Counted from the first letter of the stretch, positions 26,474 through 35,101 are shown. The stretch: DNA of 64,000 nt from Rhizobium sp. AC27/96 (GCF_001692325.1 NZ_LXKN01000001.1:992001-1056000); one strand, 5' to 3'. Notes: generated by a model from the letters alone, not told the origin. Made by a program: numbers and translations.

Positions 26474-27499
26474 TTACTTGACGGGCTTCTCGTGATGGCC
26501 GCCGAAGCCGGCGCGCATGGCGGAGAGAACCTTGTTGGCGTAATCATCGTTGCCGCGCGAGGCGAAGCGGCCGTAAAGCGCGGCGCTCAGCACCGGCGTC
26601 GGCACGCCTTCGTCGATCGCGGCCGAGATCGTCCAGCGGCCCTCGCCCGAGTCCGAAACGCGGCCGGCATATTGCGAGAGGGCGGCGTCGCCATGCAGGG
26701 CGTCGGCGGTGAGGTCGAGCAGCCAGGAGGTGATGACGCTGCCACGACGCCAGACTTCGCTGATTTCGGCGATGTCGAGATCGTACTGATAATATTGCGG
26801 ATGGGCGATCGGCGCCGTTTCGGCATCCTTCTCGGCATCCAGCTTGCCGACATTGGCGTGGCGCAGCACGTTCAGGCCTTCGGCATAGGCAGCCATCAGG
26901 CCGTATTCGATGCCGTTGTGAACCATCTTGACGAAGTGGCCGGCACCCGACGGGCCGCAATGCAGATAGCCCTGTTCGGCGGTGCTCTTCTTGGCGGCTT
27001 CTTCGGAGCGCATCGGCGAAGCGGCAACGTCACCGACACCTGGCGCCAGCGTTGCGAAAATCGGCGAGAGATGTTCGACGACATCCTTCTCGCCGCCGAT
27101 CATCAGGCAATAGCCGCGCTGCAGGCCGAAAACGCCGCCGCTGGTGCCAACGTCGGCATAATGAATGCCCTTGGCCTTCAGCTCTTCGGCACGGCGGATA
27201 TCGTCATGGTAATAGGAATTGCCGCCATCGATGACGATGTCGCCTTCCTCGAGCAGCGGTACGATCGCCGCCAGCTCCTGATCGACAATCGCAGCCGGTA
27301 GCATCAGCCAAACCACGCGGGGCTTGGCGAGCTTCGACACGAAATCCTCGAGTGACTTGCTGCCGGTGGCGCCGAGCTGCTCGAGGCCTGCGATGCTTTC
27401 CGGACGTGCATCGAAAACAACCGCGGTATGACCGCCCTTCATCAGGCGCTGCACCATGTTGTTGCCCATGCGGCCAAGGCCAATCATTCCGATTTGCAT
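26474..27499 (-). CDS. gnd: 6-phosphogluconate dehydrogenase, short (decarboxylating) type
   Basis: A 341-aa dehydrogenase converting 6-phosphogluconate to ribulose 5-phosphate and CO2. The dinucleotide motif GLGRMGNNMV opens the protein. VIDGGNSYYHDD, DVGTSGGVFG and GPSGAGHFVKMVHNGIEYG carry the substrate- and catalysis-related residues (Lys in the last). It is the short form (about 330-345 aa, versus about 470 in E. coli Gnd), a class often NAD-preferring and widespread in bacteria using Entner-Doudoroff metabolism. It is a single-gene unit with a long leader that contains a structured RNA candidate. Confidence 0.93.
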   Translation of the reverse strand: MQIGMIGLGRMGNNMVQRLMKGGHTAVVFDARPESIAGLEQLGATGSKSLEDFVSKLAKPRVVWLMLPAAIVDQELAAIVPLLEEGDIVIDGGNSYYHDDIRRAEELKAKGIHYADVGTSGGVFGLQRGYCLMIGGEKDVVEHLSPIFATLAPGVGDVAASPMRSEEAAKKSTAEQGYLHCGPSGAGHFVKMVHNGIEYGLMAAYAEGLNVLRHANVGKLDAEKDAETAPIAHPQYYQYDLDIAEISEVWRRGSVITSWLLDLTADALHGDAALSQYAGRVSDSGEGRWTISAAIDEGVPTPVLSAALYGRFASRGNDDYANKVLSAMRAGFGGHHEKPVK

Positions 27500-27607
27500 A
27501 TGTCAGTCTCCTAGGACGGTTTTAATCGTTTTGAATCTCAATAAAGACATTTCGCAATATTTTCCAATGAACAAATGACGGGCGAGCCATGCGCAGACCG
27601 GAGAGCG

Positions 27608-27676
27608 AAAAAAATCGGTCACGTTCACGCATCTGTGATGCTGCATACCGCAGTATGCCGTTTGCCTTTGTGACCG
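27608..27676 (-). ncRNA. candidate structured RNA with U-tract (three-way junction) upstream of gnd
   Basis: On the minus strand, an outer 7-bp stem CGGTCAC (27676-27670) / GTGACCG (27622-27616) encloses two hairpins. One is GCATAC-N4-GTATGC (27658-27643) and the other GCATC-ACA-GATGC (27641-27629), separated by one base. The outer stem is followed by A and seven T (27614-27608). This is a three-way junction that ends like an intrinsic terminator. It may be the 3' end of a small RNA or an attenuator in the gnd leader (gnd ATG is 109 bp downstream). The remaining parts of the 370-bp gap (27500-27607, 27677-27869) show no gene. Confidence 0.45.
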
Positions 27677-27869
27677 TGCTTTGCCCGTGTCGATGAAAGC
27701 GGTATTTCACGGCGCTATCAGAGTTCTGCAATCCATGTCCGCCAGCTGAAAAATAGTTTTCATCGCTCGTCATGTTTCGATGTAACGTTGAGCTGCTTAT
27801 TATCGATCCCGGGATTCTTTGCATCGTTCTCTATCTAATGCGCTGAACGTCAAGCGTCATAGGAGTCAT

Positions 27870-28865
27870 ATGTCTGCGTCGCTGAAACTGCCGCTCATTC
27901 CGGCCTCATTTTTTGGCATCGTTTTGGGACTTTCCGGGCTTGCAAACGCCTGGCGCGTCGCAGCGCGCATATGGCAATTGCCGTCTATGGTCGGCGAGAT
28001 ACTGACCTTCGTCAGTTTCGTGGTCTGGCTGCTGCTGATCGTGCTTTTCTCGCTGAAGTGGATCGTGGCCCGTGAGGAAGCCCTCAAGGAAGTGGCGCAT
28101 CCTGTTCAGTGCTGCTTTATCGGTCTCCTTGGGGTGACGACAATGCTCACGGCCGGTGGCCTATTGCCCTATTCACGCATTGGCGCAGAAACCATTTTTC
28201 TCGTCGGCGCCGCCTTCACGCTTGCGTTTTCAGTTTGGCGCACAGGCGGCCTCTGGCATGGCGAACGCGATATTGCAGCAACGACCGCCGTGCTTTACCT
28301 GCCGAGTGGTGCAGGATTCTTCGTTACCGCCATCGTCAGCGCGGCTCTCGGATTCCCCGATTGGGCGCAACTTTTCTTTGGCGCAGGCTTCTTCAGCTGG
28401 CTCGCGATCGAATCGGCTCTGTTGCACCGTCTGTTGACGGGACCGGCGCTTCCTCCGCCGCTGCGGCCGACGCTCGGCATTCAATTGGCGCCGCCAACCG
28501 TCGGTGCCCTCGCCTATATGAGCGTGATGCAAGGGCCGGCCGATACGCTCGTGCACGCCATGATCGGTTACGGCCTGCTGCAGGCGCTGATCCTGCTTCG
28601 CCTTCTGCCGTGGCTCATGAAAGATTCCTTCAGCCCGGGCTATTGGGCCTTCACCTTCGGTGCCACGGCACTGGCGACGGCTCCGATGCGGCTGATCGAG
28701 CGCGGCGATATCGGTCCCATGGTGAAACTGGCGCCCGTCCTCTTTATCGCAGCCAATATCGTCGTCATTCTGGTCGCCGCGGCAACCATATGGCTGATCG
28801 CCAATCGCAAGCTGGTTATCGGCTGGGCCGAGTTCACGGATATCAGCGCCGTCGGCCGGCGTTAA
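27870..28865 (+). CDS. TehA/SLAC1-family anion channel or transporter
   Basis: A 331-aa membrane protein with about ten helices, related to tellurite-resistance/dicarboxylate transporter TehA and plant SLAC1 channels. Typical elements are PASFFGIVLGLSGLANAWR at the N-terminus and a proline-rich region before later helices (GPALPPPLRPTLGIQLAPP). AGGAGT directly precedes ATG 27870, which decides the start. A VOC-family gene follows after 31 bp. Substrates in this family are chloride, nitrate or small organic anions; tellurite resistance is not implied by sequence alone. Confidence 0.86.
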   Translation: MSASLKLPLIPASFFGIVLGLSGLANAWRVAARIWQLPSMVGEILTFVSFVVWLLLIVLFSLKWIVAREEALKEVAHPVQCCFIGLLGVTTMLTAGGLLPYSRIGAETIFLVGAAFTLAFSVWRTGGLWHGERDIAATTAVLYLPSGAGFFVTAIVSAALGFPDWAQLFFGAGFFSWLAIESALLHRLLTGPALPPPLRPTLGIQLAPPTVGALAYMSVMQGPADTLVHAMIGYGLLQALILLRLLPWLMKDSFSPGYWAFTFGATALATAPMRLIERGDIGPMVKLAPVLFIAANIVVILVAAATIWLIANRKLVIGWAEFTDISAVGRR

Positions 28866-28896
28866 ACGAAACCGACACAACGTATCGAAGGACAAC

Positions 28897-29268
28897 ATGC
28901 TGGATCACGTGACAATCGGTGTTCGGGATATCGAGAAATCGAGGATCTTTTACGATGCGGTTCTGCATATTCTCGGCATTGAACGCCTTTATGCGGAAGG
29001 CGAAACCTTCGCGGGTTACGGCATCAGGCCAAAGGCATTCTTCTGGATCGGCCAGCGCGCTGACGCGCAGACAGGTACGCATATCGCCTTCACCGCGAAA
29101 AACCGGGAGGCGGTTGATCGGTTCCACCAAGCAGCACTTGCCGTTGGCGGCATTGACAACGGGCCGCCCGGTCTTCGTCCGCATTACCACCCCGACTATT
29201 ATGGCGCCTTCATCCTCGATCCCGATGGCCACAATATCGAGGCGGTATGTCACCTCCCGGTGAGCTAG
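28897..29268 (+). CDS. VOC-family protein (glyoxalase/dioxygenase fold)
   Basis: A 123-aa single vicinal-oxygen-chelate module. Metal-ligand positions are suggested by His4 in MLDHVTIGVRDIEKS, the His of GTHIAFTA, and the Glu in the C-terminal DPDGHNIEAVCH. It resembles the small LactoylGSH-lyase-like proteins common in Proteobacteria. It is probably co-transcribed with the upstream TehA-like gene. The substrate is unknown; detoxification of an electrophile is only a guess. Confidence 0.87.
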   Translation: MLDHVTIGVRDIEKSRIFYDAVLHILGIERLYAEGETFAGYGIRPKAFFWIGQRADAQTGTHIAFTAKNREAVDRFHQAALAVGGIDNGPPGLRPHYHPDYYGAFILDPDGHNIEAVCHLPVS

Positions 29269-29298
29269 CCGCACGCTTGGATTTTCGCGCGGGCAAGA

Positions 29299-30432
29299 TC
29301 ACTGCAGCGGCGGCCCGACATAGCGCGCTCGCGGCCGGATGAGGCGGCCGCTGGTCGCTTGTTCCATGGCATGAGCCAGCCAGCCTACCGTCCGCGCCAG
29401 CGCGAAGATGATCAAGGGCGCATCCTCAGGCAGGTGAAAGGCATGCGTCATCGCGGTCACCGCAAAATCAACATTGACGCGTTCGCCGACAAGCTGTTCG
29501 CCGACATCGCGAACCTCTGCGAACAGTGGAGGCAGCGTCAAGCAACGCAGCAATGCCTCGGCACGAATATCGACATCAGGATAGAGCTGGTGGCCGAAGG
29601 CAGGTAAAGGCCTTCCTTCCGCGAGATAGCTGCGGACCGCCTCCTCCGCGCCAATCGTGGCGGCGCGGGCAATCAAGGAACGCACGCTTTGCCACGCGCC
29701 GCCATGCAGCGGGCCGGTCAGCGTGGAAAGACCGGACAAGGCTGCGGCGGATAAGGTCGCGCCGGCGGAAGCCGTGATTCGTGCGGTGAATGTCGAGGCG
29801 TTCAGCTCGTGGTCCGCGAGCAGCACCAGACAGCGCCGTATCAGGTCACCGGCATCCGGGCGATCCCAGGCCACGGCGAGACGCTGATGCAGTGGTTTGT
29901 CGGCAGATCCTGGCGCCAGCGCATCGGCCACGGTTGCGAGCACGCTTTCCGCCTCACCCTGCAGCGCTGGAAGCGAGCGCCCCAGCGAGGGCAGATCGGT
30001 GGTCGTACGCTCGGCAAGCGCCGAAAATGCTGCATTCAAGGAAGGAAGCTTTCGCCGCATCTCCCCTTCCTCCAGTCGCAGCGGTCGTTTCATGTCCCAA
30101 AGCAATATCGCGACATCTTCGAGGCTCGCTCTCTCGGCAAGCTTGGCTGCATTCTGACCGCGATAGAAAAGCCCCCCGTTGAAAACCGTCGACAAGGCCG
30201 AAGGCAGCACCGGGTCTCCCCATTGAATCGCCTCGGCGGCCACCGCCTCCGTCTTGCGCCGGCCGGCATGGCGAGTTGCCAGCCGCTTCACGTCATCGGT
30301 GAAATAGAGGCTGCGCCGAGTATCCGCCGGATCGGGCTTGGCGCGAATGCGGCCACGGCTGACATTGGCGTACAGCGTCTGCGATTTCGTCCCCAGCAGG
30401 GTCAACGCCTGCTCCGCCGTCAGCCAGCTCAT
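29299..30432 (-). CDS. citrate synthase homologue with N-terminal helix-turn-helix
   Basis: A 377-aa two-part protein. Residues 1-55 form a MerR/excisionase-like HTH (WLTAEQALTLLGTKSQTLYANVSRGRI followed by RRSLYFTDDVKRL). Residues ~70-377 are a citrate synthase fold with active-site positions kept: His208 (DHELNAS), His243 (GPLHGGA), His281 (FGHQLYP) and Asp322 (NVDFA), plus the ARTVGWLAH block. Such proteins are usually annotated as citrate synthase family. The HTH suggests DNA binding or an alternative N-terminal domain, but neither DNA binding nor catalysis is shown. It is divergent from a second citrate synthase homologue with a palindrome-rich control region. Confidence 0.85.
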   Translation of the reverse strand: MSWLTAEQALTLLGTKSQTLYANVSRGRIRAKPDPADTRRSLYFTDDVKRLATRHAGRRKTEAVAAEAIQWGDPVLPSALSTVFNGGLFYRGQNAAKLAERASLEDVAILLWDMKRPLRLEEGEMRRKLPSLNAAFSALAERTTTDLPSLGRSLPALQGEAESVLATVADALAPGSADKPLHQRLAVAWDRPDAGDLIRRCLVLLADHELNASTFTARITASAGATLSAAALSGLSTLTGPLHGGAWQSVRSLIARAATIGAEEAVRSYLAEGRPLPAFGHQLYPDVDIRAEALLRCLTLPPLFAEVRDVGEQLVGERVNVDFAVTAMTHAFHLPEDAPLIIFALARTVGWLAHAMEQATSGRLIRPRARYVGPPLQ

Positions 30433-30442
30433 AAGTCCTCAT

Positions 30443-30473
30443 ATTGATCAATTGCATCAAGATTGACGTCAAT
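30443..30473. promoter_or_regulatory. paired palindromes between the two citrate synthase homologues
   Basis: ATTGATCAAT (30443-30452) and ATTGACGTCAAT (30462-30473) are perfect palindromes sharing the half-site ATTGA/TCAAT, with centres exactly 20 bp apart (two helical turns). A third weaker dyad, CCGAT-N3-ATCGG, is at 30484-30496. The region lies just upstream of both divergent start codons and is a good candidate operator, possibly for the HTH-bearing protein itself. Confidence 0.5.
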
Positions 30474-30516
30474 GAAAATAGACCCGATCTAATCGGATAG
30501 TCAAAGGAGAACCGTA

Positions 30517-31605
30517 ATGAAAAGTGGTCTTGAAGATGTCATTGCCGCAGAAACCAAGCTATCCGACGTCGATGGCGCCGCCGGTCGCCTGATCATACGC
30601 GGCGTGTCGCTCGATGATCTTGTGGCGACCAGCCGGTTCGAGGATGTGGCGGCGCTGCTGTTCGATGGCCTGTTCGACGAACATATCGATGCAGCCTCCA
30701 TCCGGAAGCAGCTTGGCGCAGCTCGTGTTTCGCTGTTTGCACACGTAGCGGCCGCCGATGCAGCGCTGCTCGCTCTGCCGCCGGTGGACGCGATGCGCGC
30801 TTTGCTGGCACGAATCACGGACGGCGAGGATTTCGCCAGTGCCATCAATCTGATGGCGGCGCCGGCCGTTTTCCTGCCGGCCGTGTTGCGGCTGCAGAAG
30901 GGTGACACGCCGATCAAACCGGATGCCTCATTATCCCAGTCGGCCGATATCCTGCGCATGCTGAGTGGTCGTGTACCGACAGCAGAGCAGACAGCGGGGC
31001 TCGACGCCTATCTCGTGACGATTTCCGATCATGGTTTGAATGCTTCGACATTCGCGTCACGCGTCATCGCTTCCACTCATGCCGGCCTGACCTCTTCCGT
31101 GCTGGCGGCGATCAGCGCCCTGAAGGGTCCGTTGCATGGTGGCGCACCCGGCCCCGTCCTCGATATGCTCGATGGCGTCGGCAAGCCGGAGAACGCGCGT
31201 GAATGGCTGTCGAATGCGCTCGATCATGGCGAGCGATTGATGGGGTTCGGCCATCGCATCTATCGTGTCCGCGACCCGCGTGCCGATGCGTTGAAAACCG
31301 CGCTGAAGCCGATTTTTGCCAGCGGCCAGGCGGATGCCGGCCGTATCGCGTTGGCGGAGGCGATTGAAGCTGCAGCACTCGCCCTGCTCAAGGAGCGCAA
31401 GCCTGATCGCCCACTCGACGTCAATGTTGAATACTACACGGCCCTGCTGCTCGACGCCCTCGGCTTTCCGCGAAACTCCTTCACCGGCGTCTTTGCGATC
31501 GGCCGTACGGTCGGCTGGATTGCCCATGCGCGTGAACAGACGCTCGACGGGCGCCTCATCCGTCCGCAGTCGCGCTATGTCGGTCCGCTGCCAAAGGCAG
31601 CATAA
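30517..31605 (+). CDS. citrate/methylcitrate synthase family protein
   Basis: A 362-aa protein of the citrate synthase family without extra domains. Active-site positions are His172 (DHGLNAS), His207 (GPLHGGA) and His246 (GFGHRIY). The usual catalytic Asp is Glu305 (NVEYYTALLLDALGF), a conservative change seen in some family branches. The arginine-containing GRTVGWIAHAREQ is kept. It could make citrate, 2-methylcitrate or another condensation product. It is not the main housekeeping gltA by context. It is divergent from the HTH-citrate synthase and convergent with a LysR gene. Confidence 0.88.
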   Translation: MKSGLEDVIAAETKLSDVDGAAGRLIIRGVSLDDLVATSRFEDVAALLFDGLFDEHIDAASIRKQLGAARVSLFAHVAAADAALLALPPVDAMRALLARITDGEDFASAINLMAAPAVFLPAVLRLQKGDTPIKPDASLSQSADILRMLSGRVPTAEQTAGLDAYLVTISDHGLNASTFASRVIASTHAGLTSSVLAAISALKGPLHGGAPGPVLDMLDGVGKPENAREWLSNALDHGERLMGFGHRIYRVRDPRADALKTALKPIFASGQADAGRIALAEAIEAAALALLKERKPDRPLDVNVEYYTALLLDALGFPRNSFTGVFAIGRTVGWIAHAREQTLDGRLIRPQSRYVGPLPKAA

Positions 31606-31628
31606 GCCGTACTAAGGCTGATCGATGC

Positions 31629-32504
31629 TCACGCGGCCGCGGATTGACGCGGCCGCACCAATCCTTCGCGGATGTGGCGGGCGAGCTCCTGTGCCGGCGG
31701 CATGGCATTCCCCTTGGGCAAATGCAGATTGATCGCGAAAACCGGCAGCTCCGGCAGGCCTTCCTCGATTGAGAGAATGTCGAGATCGGCAGGAACAGTG
31801 GAAGCCAGCCAGGCGGTAACCGCCAGATCGGTGCGCACGGTCGCGGTGGTGGCTTCGATATTGCCGTTCTCGAACACGGTGCGCCAGCGCCGACCACCAC
31901 TACTCAGTGCAGCAAATACGGACGACCGGAAAGCGCAGGTATCGGCCACCATCGAGATCGGTAGCGGCATCTTGCGATAGGCGTTTCCGCCTTTCGCCCC
32001 GACCCAGACCAGTCGCTCGACAACCAGACACTCGCCTTGAGACGAACCGAACGGTTCTTCGACCACGCAGAGATCGATAGCGCCCTTCTCCAATTCCTCC
32101 AGCAGCTCCGGCGATGAGGCGCAAACCAGAGAAATCTCCACCTGCGGGTAGCGGTCGGCATAGGATTTCAGCACCGGCGCCAGTGTTGCACCCACAAGAT
32201 CATAGGGAACGCCGAGCCGCACACTTCCCTGAACCGTCCGCTCGGTCATGTCGGCCCAGATGTCGTCGTTGAGCATCAGCAATCGGCGGGCATTACCGCG
32301 CAGCCGCTCGCCGGCGTCCGTCAACCGCAAGCCGCGCTTGTCGCGCTCAAACAAAGTGGATCCCAGCATCTCCTCCAGCCTCTTGACCTGTTGGCTGACG
32401 GCACCTTGCGTCATGTGCAGCATATTGGCTGCAACGGTCATGCTGCCCTGATCGGCAACGGCGGTGAAGGTTCTGATCAGTGCGATATCGAAGTTTCGGG
32501 CCAT
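31629..32504 (-). CDS. LysR-family transcriptional regulator
   Basis: A 291-aa LTTR from ATG 32504. The N-terminal winged HTH is FDIALIRTFTAVADQGSMTVAANMLHMTQGAVSQQVKRLEE (given here as two adjoining conserved blocks), followed by the linker helix and a two-lobed effector domain starting near VRLGVPYDLVG. It is divergent from a LysE-family exporter, the classical arrangement of LysG/ArgP-type regulators with amino-acid exporters, so control of that exporter is likely. An alternative start at 32531 would place the candidate operator inside the gene and is less attractive. Confidence 0.9.
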   Translation of the reverse strand: MARNFDIALIRTFTAVADQGSMTVAANMLHMTQGAVSQQVKRLEEMLGSTLFERDKRGLRLTDAGERLRGNARRLLMLNDDIWADMTERTVQGSVRLGVPYDLVGATLAPVLKSYADRYPQVEISLVCASSPELLEELEKGAIDLCVVEEPFGSSQGECLVVERLVWVGAKGGNAYRKMPLPISMVADTCAFRSSVFAALSSGGRRWRTVFENGNIEATTATVRTDLAVTAWLASTVPADLDILSIEEGLPELPVFAINLHLPKGNAMPPAQELARHIREGLVRPRQSAAA

Positions 32505-32507
32505 CCA

Positions 32508-32522
32508 AGCATTATAAATGCT
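32508..32522. promoter_or_regulatory. perfect 15-bp palindrome, candidate LysR operator
   Basis: AGCATT-ATA-AATGCT is a perfect dyad 4 bp upstream of the LysR start, followed by another AATGCT half-site at 32523-32528. It lies between the divergent LysR and LysE genes and fits an LTTR binding site. Confidence 0.5.
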
Positions 32523-32602
32523 AATGCTCATGTCCTTCAATATTCGATTTCTTGATGGGTGTTGCGCGCCTATCCCTTCTCCGGAATTGGAGAAAGGCCG
32601 AA

Positions 32603-33202
32603 ATGACCATTGAATCCCTGTTGCCGCTGATTCTGTTTGCACTCGTCTCAACCATAACACCGGGCGGCGCGACAACGCTTGCGACCGCTTCCGGCGCCCA
32701 TTTCGGTTTTTGTCGGTCGATCCCCGTCATGGCAGGTTTCGCCTTCGGCCTCGGCTCCATGGCCGGTGCGGCCGCCGCCGGACTTGGCGGTGTCTTGTTG
32801 GCTTTCCCGATATTGCAGATCGCCATGAAGACGCTCGGCTCGCTCTATCTGCTGTGGCTGGCGGTACGGATCGGCAAGAGCGGTCAACCGCATAACGCCG
32901 ATCAGATGGCGAAGCCGACAGGCTTTGCCGCCGGCGTCTGGATGCTGTGGCACAATCCCAAGGGCTGGGCGATGACGATGGGTGCCGCCGCCTCCTTTGC
33001 CATGCTGGCAAACGGCCCGCTGATGCTCGCGATGCTGCTAGCCTCCACCTTCTGTCTGATGGCGGCCATCTCTCTGGCACTATGGTGTGCTCTGGGGCAG
33101 TTGCTCGCCCGCCTGCTAAATGCGCCGTGGCAATGGCGCGTCCTCAATGTCTCGCTCGCTTGCCTGCTGGTGATATCCATCATCCCGATGTGGCGCGGCT
33201 GA
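32603..33202 (+). CDS. LysE-family translocator
   Basis: A 199-aa inner-membrane exporter with five to six helices, of the LysE/RhtB superfamily that exports amino acids or related small metabolites. The early STITPGGATTLATASGAHFG matches the conserved PGP/PGG region of the family, and LYLLWLAVRIGKS and MLWHNPKGWAMTMGA are further typical segments. An AGAAAGG site precedes ATG 32603. It is divergent from a LysR regulator. The exported substrate cannot be inferred. Confidence 0.88.
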   Translation: MTIESLLPLILFALVSTITPGGATTLATASGAHFGFCRSIPVMAGFAFGLGSMAGAAAAGLGGVLLAFPILQIAMKTLGSLYLLWLAVRIGKSGQPHNADQMAKPTGFAAGVWMLWHNPKGWAMTMGAAASFAMLANGPLMLAMLLASTFCLMAAISLALWCALGQLLARLLNAPWQWRVLNVSLACLLVISIIPMWRG

Positions 33203-33229
33203 AGCCAGAAATGGCGAGATCGTTTGCAA

Positions 33230-35089
33230 TCACACACGGCTGTGCCAGAGCCACACGGTCAGCGATCCGGCGCGGCCGCGCAAACTTGTGTCGATCGGGC
33301 CGTCGAGCCTGCCTTCGATGTAGGGAGCACTATCGCTACCGGCGGAAAGCAGGAGGTCGTCGCTGATGGCGATCTCCGCGCCGTTGCTGGCAGCCACTTC
33401 CATCAGGCGGCTTGCCACATTGACGGTGTCGCCCGTCGCGGTGATCTGCTGCCTCCCGCCATCGCCGAGCCTGGAGGCGACGATGGTGCCGAAATGCGCG
33501 CCGATCTTGAAGCCGATGCGGGAAGCCGTCTCTTCGGGTAGCGTTGCGAGCCAGCTTCTCATCCGACCGGCGAGATGAATGCAGCAGCGCGCCGCATTGG
33601 CCGGATCGGTTCGCTTTGGTTGCGGCAGGCCAAAGAGGATCATGGCGCCGTCACCCATGAAGCTGGTAATGGCACCGCCACTGGCCGTCACCTCCTCGTC
33701 GACCAGATGATAGAAGCCGTTCAGCAGCTCACGCACGGCCGTCGGGCCGATCGTCTCGCTGAGACCGGTAAAGCCATTGATGTCGATGAAGACCACGGCT
33801 GCTTCCTGGTGCACAGGCTCTGCAAGGAAGGCGGGGTCGCGGGCCAGATGTTCGGCCAGGCCCGGTGCCTGGATGCGCTGCAGCCGCTCGCTCTGCGCCG
33901 CGAGGCGCCCGGCCTGCCTGCGGCCGAGCCAGATCTGGGCCGCACCGAAGAGCAGTGCTGGAGGTACAGTCGCCGCGATCGGCAGGGCAGCGCTTAGCCA
34001 GAAGCCGTGTTTAAAAGCACTGATATTGATCCCCAGCCAGGCGAGGATGGCGCAAAGCGCCATGATCAAGCCGATGGTGTTGCGCCGCCAGGCAAGCAGG
34101 CCGACGATGATGAGGGGCATGCCCACAGCGAAATAGAGATCGATATAGCGGATGCCGTGGTCCCGGATGAGCCCGTCTCTTGCGATCAGATGTGTGATCG
34201 AGGTGGATATGACTTCGACACCAGGCAATACCGGATCGAAAGGCGTCGGAAAGACATCGCCGCCGCCGGTCACTGTCGCACCGATGACGACGATATGATC
34301 CCTGATTGCCGCCTCCGGCAGTTGACCGCTAAGCGCAGCACTGGCGCTGAGGGTGCGGATCGTGCCGCGCGGCCCATAGAACGAAAGCGGCATCAGATAG
34401 CCGGTGTCGGTATAGACGGAGTGGCCACCGATCTTGATGCGGTCCGAGATGACGACCGGCTGTTCGCCGGTGGCCGCCGAAACCACACGCATTGAAAACG
34501 ACGGCTCGATGCGTTCGCCGCTGCGAAACAGCATCGGCACGAATCGCGGCGTCCCCGTCTTGTCGGTCTGTACGTTGACGACACCGGTGCTTGCGGCACC
34601 CGCGAATCTCTCCTGTGGCTCCAGGAATTGCAGCGCGCTCGGTACGCGGGCGAGAGGCTCCTTGCTGTCATCGGCAACGCGCTGGCGGCTTTCGGGAAAA
34701 ATGCCGGCGGCGGCCAGCACGGCATTCGTCCGCTTCAGCGATTGCTCCAGCGCCGCATCGCCGGCCTCGTCACCGGGATCGATCAGGAGCATGTCGAGCG
34801 CGATAGCCTTTGGTCCCAGTGCCGCGATGGCGTCGACCACCTTGGCAAGCGTGGCGCGGGGAAGCGGATAATGTCCGGCCACACGCGACGTCTCATCGTC
34901 AATGGCAACGATGGTGACGATATCGGGAGGCTGGCGGCTGCCGCCGATCGTATCTCTCAGATTCGTCAGGGTCGCCTCGGCGCCGTCGACAAACGGGATA
35001 TCGCCATGCAGGTTCATAATGCCGAGGCCAAGGCCCCAGACAGCAGTCAGGACAAGCGCGATCAGCGTCTGCAGCGGCGGTCTGCGCAT
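33230..35089 (-). CDS. CHASE2-domain adenylate/guanylate cyclase
   Basis: A 619-aa membrane receptor cyclase. One N-terminal helix leads to a periplasmic CHASE2 sensor (about 35-320; VAIDDETSRVAGHYPLPRA, GATVTGGGDVFPTPFD), then three closely spaced helices (about 325-390) and a cytoplasmic class III cyclase domain (about 430-605). The latter has VVFIDINGFTGLSE with metal-binding Asp, and SFMGDGAMILFG with the second Asp. It probably makes cAMP (or cGMP) in response to an extracellular cue. It starts 12 bp after the FecR-domain gene, a pairing seen repeatedly in Proteobacteria. Confidence 0.93.
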   Translation of the reverse strand: MRRPPLQTLIALVLTAVWGLGLGIMNLHGDIPFVDGAEATLTNLRDTIGGSRQPPDIVTIVAIDDETSRVAGHYPLPRATLAKVVDAIAALGPKAIALDMLLIDPGDEAGDAALEQSLKRTNAVLAAAGIFPESRQRVADDSKEPLARVPSALQFLEPQERFAGAASTGVVNVQTDKTGTPRFVPMLFRSGERIEPSFSMRVVSAATGEQPVVISDRIKIGGHSVYTDTGYLMPLSFYGPRGTIRTLSASAALSGQLPEAAIRDHIVVIGATVTGGGDVFPTPFDPVLPGVEVISTSITHLIARDGLIRDHGIRYIDLYFAVGMPLIIVGLLAWRRNTIGLIMALCAILAWLGINISAFKHGFWLSAALPIAATVPPALLFGAAQIWLGRRQAGRLAAQSERLQRIQAPGLAEHLARDPAFLAEPVHQEAAVVFIDINGFTGLSETIGPTAVRELLNGFYHLVDEEVTASGGAITSFMGDGAMILFGLPQPKRTDPANAARCCIHLAGRMRSWLATLPEETASRIGFKIGAHFGTIVASRLGDGGRQQITATGDTVNVASRLMEVAASNGAEIAISDDLLLSAGSDSAPYIEGRLDGPIDTSLRGRAGSLTVWLWHSRV

Positions 35090-35101
35090 CGGCTCAGGAT
35101 C

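Noticed and set aside
27522-27824. 100-codon frame in the gnd/tehA gap
   Set aside because: No recognisable motif or ribosome site, and it runs through the three-way-junction structure.
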